A DNA stretch of 34,772 bases, from contig CAZKOT010000010.1 of assembly GCA_964554475.1 (NCBI GenBank), positions 1 through 34,772 on the forward strand, in the 5' to 3' direction. Source of the stretch: CAJKWP01 sp964554475. GTDB taxonomy: Bacteria > Bacillota > Clostridia > Christensenellales > UBA1242. This document shows, in pieces, positions 30,908-34,772 of this stretch (the stretch's first letter is position 1; the number at the start of each line of letters is the position of its first letter). A program made the translations under genes and the position numbers. Under the pieces are notes generated by a model, which worked only from the letters and a program-made list of their open reading frames with translations, was not told the origin of the DNA and ran no database searches.

Positions 30908-32479
30908 TTACAATTCTAAAGTAGAAGCATGCAACCTACAAATTTGATTTGGATCAGCATGAATAACTTGTCCACAACAAGGACTAAAATTTATATTTCC
31001 ATAAACAATCCAAATCACGTTTATATTCTTTAAGTCATCTTTTGGATAATTTCCAGGACAGGGGTATCCATCTGTAAAAACAATTTTGTTTACTTCTCTT
31101 TTTTTTGAAAATGAACGAACTGCCAAATCCCAATCTTCGGTCCAAGCACTACGTCCTCGAGCACCTTCGGGAATAACAAAATTATCTATATCTTTCGGTT
31201 GCTTAATTTCGGTTAATCCCCAAAATCGTTCATTGAAACATCCAACTTTAAGTTTTGATTCTTTAATTAATGGCTTTAATTGCTTTAAAAATTCACGCAC
31301 TAAATTTAAAGAAACCGAACCCGAGACGTCAATCATTACTTCTGTTTCAGCTTCATCATCAATCTCATATTCTTCCAAACGATAAGCATAATTATTTTCG
31401 GCTATTGATTTTCTTTGACTCCAAATTATTTCAGTTTTATCAATTTCCCTTTTTAAAACATCTTTCCAATCTAAAACAGGTTTACTTTCACAAATTTTAC
31501 CAAGTTCAATTTTTGCACTTATTTCAAAAAGTGCTTGATTTTTTATATTTTCATAATACTCTTTGATTATGGCTTTTCTTTCTTCTCTATTCTCATTTAA
31601 CTCATTAATTTCGTCTATATGCTTTGTCATCTTTGGTGAAACTATTTCAATTTCGTTTTTTTCTTGTTCAAATTTTTTAAAAGCATTTTCCCATAAACTA
31701 TGGCTATCTAAAAATTTTTGTTTTTCCTGAAATACTTCTTTTGCTACTTCAAAATTTTTTTGTTTGCTGTTTTGTTGCTTGGATATTTTATTATCTAGAT
31801 TGTTTGGAAACTGCTTTTCAGGTTTTATTGTTTCATTATTCACATCATTTTTCTTATTATGTTCTTGTTTTTCATCATCTTTTTTATTTTCATTTTTTTT
31901 TATTTTTTTATCATTTTCTTCTTGTTCTTTATTATATTCTTGTTCTTTATTTTCTTTCTCTTCTTTATTATGATTGTCTACATTACTATTTTTTTCTTTA
32001 TTTTCAATGTTATTATTTTTTCTATCATTCTCATTGCCACTATAATGACTTTGATTTTCACTTTCTTTTTTTTCTTCTAAAAGTATCTGATAAAATTCTT
32101 CAGATGTAAAATTTATTGCCTCAGGTCGATTAATAAATCCTTCCATAATTTTAAAACCATCTTTTACTAAATTTGCATTAATTATGGCGTCTGTTGCAAT
32201 GTTCCAAAGTGTTAAGTCTTTAATCTCCCCAGATTTTGAACGCAATCTAAAAATATGCTCAAATTTAATATGTAAAATCTCATGAGCAATAACAAAAATT
32301 TGTTCATCTTCATTTAATTTAGTTAAAAACTCAGGATTAAAAAATACACTCTCTCCATCCGTTGCTGCAGTCTTAATGGTTGTGTTGACTTCAAAATTTG
32401 TTTTCGCAATTTCAGCACCAAAATTCGGATAGCGCAACATTATCATTTGTTTAATTTTATTAATAAGCGATGCAATCAT
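30908..32479 (-). CDS. Metallopeptidase-like/VWA-domain protein (DUF2201 type)
   Basis: The 523-residue protein has two conserved ends joined by a low-complexity linker. The N-terminal domain carries HEILHIKFEH (His66, Glu67, His70, His75), a zinc-peptidase-like motif. Residues about 145-270 are Lys/Asn/Glu-rich. The C-terminal domain is VWA-like with a MIDAS-type DVSGS (MIDVSGSVSLNLV), GARGRSAWTEDWDLAV and VFTDGYP, ending in a Cys/His-containing tail (FSPCCGQVIHADPNQICRLH). Proteins of this layout are partners of MoxR-type AAA+ ATPases, and such an ATPase lies 13 bases upstream in the same operon. They may remodel or mature a protein complex; the substrate is unknown. Confidence 0.88.
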   Translation of the reverse strand: MIASLINKIKQMIMLRYPNFGAEIAKTNFEVNTTIKTAATDGESVFFNPEFLTKLNEDEQIFVIAHEILHIKFEHIFRLRSKSGEIKDLTLWNIATDAIINANLVKDGFKIMEGFINRPEAINFTSEEFYQILLEEKKESENQSHYSGNENDRKNNNIENKEKNSNVDNHNKEEKENKEQEYNKEQEENDKKIKKNENKKDDEKQEHNKKNDVNNETIKPEKQFPNNLDNKISKQQNSKQKNFEVAKEVFQEKQKFLDSHSLWENAFKKFEQEKNEIEIVSPKMTKHIDEINELNENREERKAIIKEYYENIKNQALFEISAKIELGKICESKPVLDWKDVLKREIDKTEIIWSQRKSIAENNYAYRLEEYEIDDEAETEVMIDVSGSVSLNLVREFLKQLKPLIKESKLKVGCFNERFWGLTEIKQPKDIDNFVIPEGARGRSAWTEDWDLAVRSFSKKREVNKIVFTDGYPCPGNYPKDDLKNINVIWIVYGNINFSPCCGQVIHADPNQICRLHASTLEL

Positions 32480-32492
32480 TTTTTAATTAACC

Positions 32493-34772
32493 TCATTCAC
32501 CAAAGGAAAACTGATTATCTTCTTCATTTTCTTCATTAATAAATCTATTTTTAAGTTTAGATTTTTTTTCTAATTCAAAAATTTTTTGTAATCTTTCTTC
32601 ATCATGTCCCGCCCAGTATAAATCAAAAATTGAAAGAAATTCGGCGCCACAGTATTCTTTAATAAAACCTCTTATTAATTCAATATATTCTTCCTCGGCA
32701 TAAAGTAATCCAGCAATAGTTGAAAATTTCTCATTAATATTTTTTGGTAAATCATCTTCGGTAAATCTACCTTCAACAATTTCTCGAACTGTAAGTGTCG
32801 GATTATTATAAAAATTAAAAAAATCATTAGCCCATTCTTGACGAAGTTTACTATCAAGAGCTCTTTTAAATATGTCAGCTGTGTTCTTTCCTTTGAAATC
32901 ACCTTTATAAAGTTTGCTTTCAAATGCATAAATCATTTTAGAGATACTTTCCCAACCACGAGGATCATTTGTTCGACCTTTGCTACCAACTCTATCTAAA
33001 TGCTTTTCTCCAATTTCAGGCTCTTCATAAAAGTAATTAATTTTAGAAATACCTTCACATTTTTTATTTTGTAAATATTTAGAAAAAATGTAACTAATTA
33101 CAGAAGGATGAATTTTATTTGGAATGGCGAACTCATAAAGCCATTCACCAACTTTTGGTTCCATGTCAATAATGTGGTCAAAACGCTTTTCAAGTGGTTC
33201 TGCTAAATCTTCGGCCACTTTTGAATATTTTTTTTGATTACCAGTTGCAACAACAACAGTATTAGCAGGAAGCTTTAATCCCTTTCCACTTTCGACAATT
33301 TTGTTAAGCACAAGAGTGTAAACAAGACTTTGAACATGGGGTTTAACATTTAATAATTCATCAAGCATAATAACAATTTTTTCTCCACTCTCTTTGCTTC
33401 TTTCGTAAATATTTTCAGCAAATTCAAAAAGTTTTTGAACATCTGTTTCAATTTCTTTCTTTTCATCTTCCGTTGCTGCTGATAATATTGCGTTTTTTGC
33501 ATAATCAGGTGGAATTGATTGACCAGTTTGCAAATTCATGCTTCCAACAACCTTCTCAGGAAACATGTTATTGGTTAATTTTAAATAAATCAAATTAGGA
33601 AATAATTTTTTAATTCTTTCTGTTTTTCCAATTCCACTTGGACCTCTAATTAAAACTGACTGCCCAGAATCAATCCAACTTTTAATAATCTCAGTATCAG
33701 TCATATTTCGTCTTAATGATATAGGAGATTTGTCAGGGTCAATTTTTTCAATTCGAGTCAATTTTTTTGGTGCGACGGGCTCTTCAAAAGTTTCAGCAAT
33801 AGCACTACTTGGCTCAATTGGTAAGTCTACAGCAGGTTTTCCTATACCAGGCACGCTTACCCTAGGGTCAATTGGTACTGTGGCAGGTTTTGGTTTAGAA
33901 GTTTTTTTCGTTGCTTTTCGTTCAGGTATAAAAGATGCTTTTTTGGGAAATTTTTCTTCTTCCATGGGAGTAATAATTTTTGGAGAAATATATTTTTTCT
34001 CAACAATTATGTCAAAGAATCTTTCTTCAATTTTATTTATCTTATCAATTTTTTTCTGATACTCTGACGGAATTCCACGATAAGGTCTTATTTTTTCACG
34101 TTTATCCATTAAAAATTGAACAAGAATTGTTTCTAAAAATTCTTTATTATCTACAATAAATTTTGCTCCAATTGCCCTATCAAAAATTATTGGAAAATCA
34201 TTTGGATTGTTTTTTAAATGTTCTAACAAATTTTGAAATAAATCTGCACGTGGCTGGACATTAATGATTTTAAAATTTAAAAAATCTTTATATATGTTTA
34301 GTATTTCTTTATTATATGGTTGTGATAATAATGGTATTTGAATATCATTTTTGTTATCAGTTAATAAAATAAGTTCTACTTTTCTTAAACGATCTTTTAA
34401 TTTTTCTTTTTCAAGTTCTGAAATCGTGGTGACTGGTTCAACAACTTTGAAATCATTGAACATTTCAAGATTATTATTCAATAAATTATAATATTCTTTT
34501 AAATCAGGAAATTCTGAAATAATTTTTTTACATTTGTTTCGAATTAACTCACATTTTTTTTCAATGGCTTTACATTCTTCTTCAACTTTTTTACATTCTT
34601 TTATTATTTCTTTCGCAATTGATTTACAAGATTTAATTCTCTCTAAGTCTTTGTTTGGATTTAATTCGCGTATTTCACTTCCATATTTTTCTAAAAAATA
34701 TGTTGTTTGATTTTTAATAGTTATTATTTTCGTTTCACCATATTTTAATTCTGTAATTCCATCGGGAAAAAC
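32493..34772 (-). CDS. MoxR-type AAA+ ATPase with N-terminal cysteine-heptad coiled coil (5' end outside window)
   Basis: The frame is open from the right edge to the stop at 32493, at least 759 residues. A TTG at 34481 is a possible internal start, but the 97 codons before it are open and structured, so the gene most likely begins outside. From the N-terminus: a strand-rich segment, a coiled coil with Cys at heptad spacing (34530-34628), a helical domain, a Pro-rich linker (VPIDPRVSVPGIGKPAVDLP), then AAA+ with Walker A GPSGIGKT (33621-33644), Walker B IVIMLDEL, sensor 1 VVVATGN and Arg finger EPLEKRFDH. The C-terminus is acidic. The VWA/metallopeptidase partner follows after 13 bases. MoxR/VWA pairs act as chaperone-like remodelling machines. 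Confidence 0.9.
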   Translation of the reverse strand, partial: VFPDGITELKYGETKIITIKNQTTYFLEKYGSEIRELNPNKDLERIKSCKSIAKEIIKECKKVEEECKAIEKKCELIRNKCKKIISEFPDLKEYYNLLNNNLEMFNDFKVVEPVTTISELEKEKLKDRLRKVELILLTDNKNDIQIPLLSQPYNKEILNIYKDFLNFKIINVQPRADLFQNLLEHLKNNPNDFPIIFDRAIGAKFIVDNKEFLETILVQFLMDKREKIRPYRGIPSEYQKKIDKINKIEERFFDIIVEKKYISPKIITPMEEEKFPKKASFIPERKATKKTSKPKPATVPIDPRVSVPGIGKPAVDLPIEPSSAIAETFEEPVAPKKLTRIEKIDPDKSPISLRRNMTDTEIIKSWIDSGQSVLIRGPSGIGKTERIKKLFPNLIYLKLTNNMFPEKVVGSMNLQTGQSIPPDYAKNAILSAATEDEKKEIETDVQKLFEFAENIYERSKESGEKIVIMLDELLNVKPHVQSLVYTLVLNKIVESGKGLKLPANTVVVATGNQKKYSKVAEDLAEPLEKRFDHIIDMEPKVGEWLYEFAIPNKIHPSVISYIFSKYLQNKKCEGISKINYFYEEPEIGEKHLDRVGSKGRTNDPRGWESISKMIYAFESKLYKGDFKGKNTADIFKRALDSKLRQEWANDFFNFYNNPTLTVREIVEGRFTEDDLPKNINEKFSTIAGLLYAEEEYIELIRGFIKEYCGAEFLSIFDLYWAGHDEERLQKIFELEKKSKLKNRFINEENEEDNQFSFGE

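Noticed and set aside
31741..32109. Long plus-strand ORFs rich in Phe/Tyr/Leu opposite the VWA gene
   Set aside because: They are antisense shadows of the Lys/Asn/Glu-rich linker (AAA and GAA codons read as TTT and TTC), with no ribosome-binding site or family motif.
34479..34481. TTG at 34481 as the start of the AAA+ gene
   Set aside because: The frame stays open for 97 codons up to the window edge and encodes a clear coiled coil, so the gene very likely begins outside the window.
1..34772. tRNA, rRNA, CRISPR array, insertion sequence or prophage
   Set aside because: I read both strands for tRNA T-loop and anticodon patterns, regularly spaced repeats, transposase motifs and phage genes, and found none that I could support.

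Overview
The window is a very AT-rich chromosomal segment of a Gram-positive, probably endospore-forming member of the Bacillota (Clostridia-like). This follows from a nearly textbook Spo0A, the hrcA-grpE-dnaK-dnaJ order under a CIRCE-type operator, infC-rpmI-rplT with an AUU-type start for infC, a short clostridial 2[4Fe-4S] ferredoxin, a DivIVA-domain protein, and Shine-Dalgarno sites of the AAAGGAG type. I cannot name the genus. No rRNA, tRNA, CRISPR array, transposase or prophage gene is visible. Most of the window is core chromosome with accessory genes in between.

Layout: 1-2116 holds ruvC-ruvA-ruvB on the minus strand, with ruvB cut by the window edge. 2239-11364 is the remnant of the classic Bacillota cluster hrcA-grpE-dnaK-dnaJ-(prmA)-rsmE-mtaB. 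prmA is absent, and two plus-strand accessory genes interrupt the cluster: a kinase-like protein at 3844 and a membrane protein at 5789 with putative Spo0A boxes on its promoter. 11951-18000 holds spo0A, a divergent MreB-like protein, an HtrA-like lipoprotein protease, a divergent Ppx/GppA-like protein, a ferredoxin and two half-size TauE/SafE permease genes. 18176-23272 holds an 1119-residue surface protein with four carbohydrate-binding-like domains and a cytosolic coiled coil, a small membrane zinc-ribbon protein, and a GlmM-like protein that has lost most active-site motifs. 23346-28006 holds trxB, an unknown gene, yebC, a SpoU-family RNA methyltransferase and the infC-rpmI-rplT operon with a leader hairpin. 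28428-34772 holds a DivIVA-like protein, a membrane protein, lgt, a metallopeptidase/VWA protein and a MoxR-type AAA+ ATPase that runs off the right edge.

The main unexpected observations are these. Several genes have a good promoter whose -10 box lies only 6-9 bases before the ATG and no Shine-Dalgarno site, so their mRNAs should be leaderless or nearly so: the kinase-like gene, rsmE, mtaB, the SpoU methyltransferase, lgt and perhaps a 29-codon ORF. The GlmM-like protein looks like a pseudo-enzyme. The AAA+ protein has an N-terminal coiled coil with cysteines at exact heptad spacing. A 7-bp microsatellite (ATTGAGA)n is embedded in or beside several genes. The DivIVA-like gene has eight consecutive Gs at its Shine-Dalgarno position. 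All functional calls rest on sequence reading alone; no database search was run.
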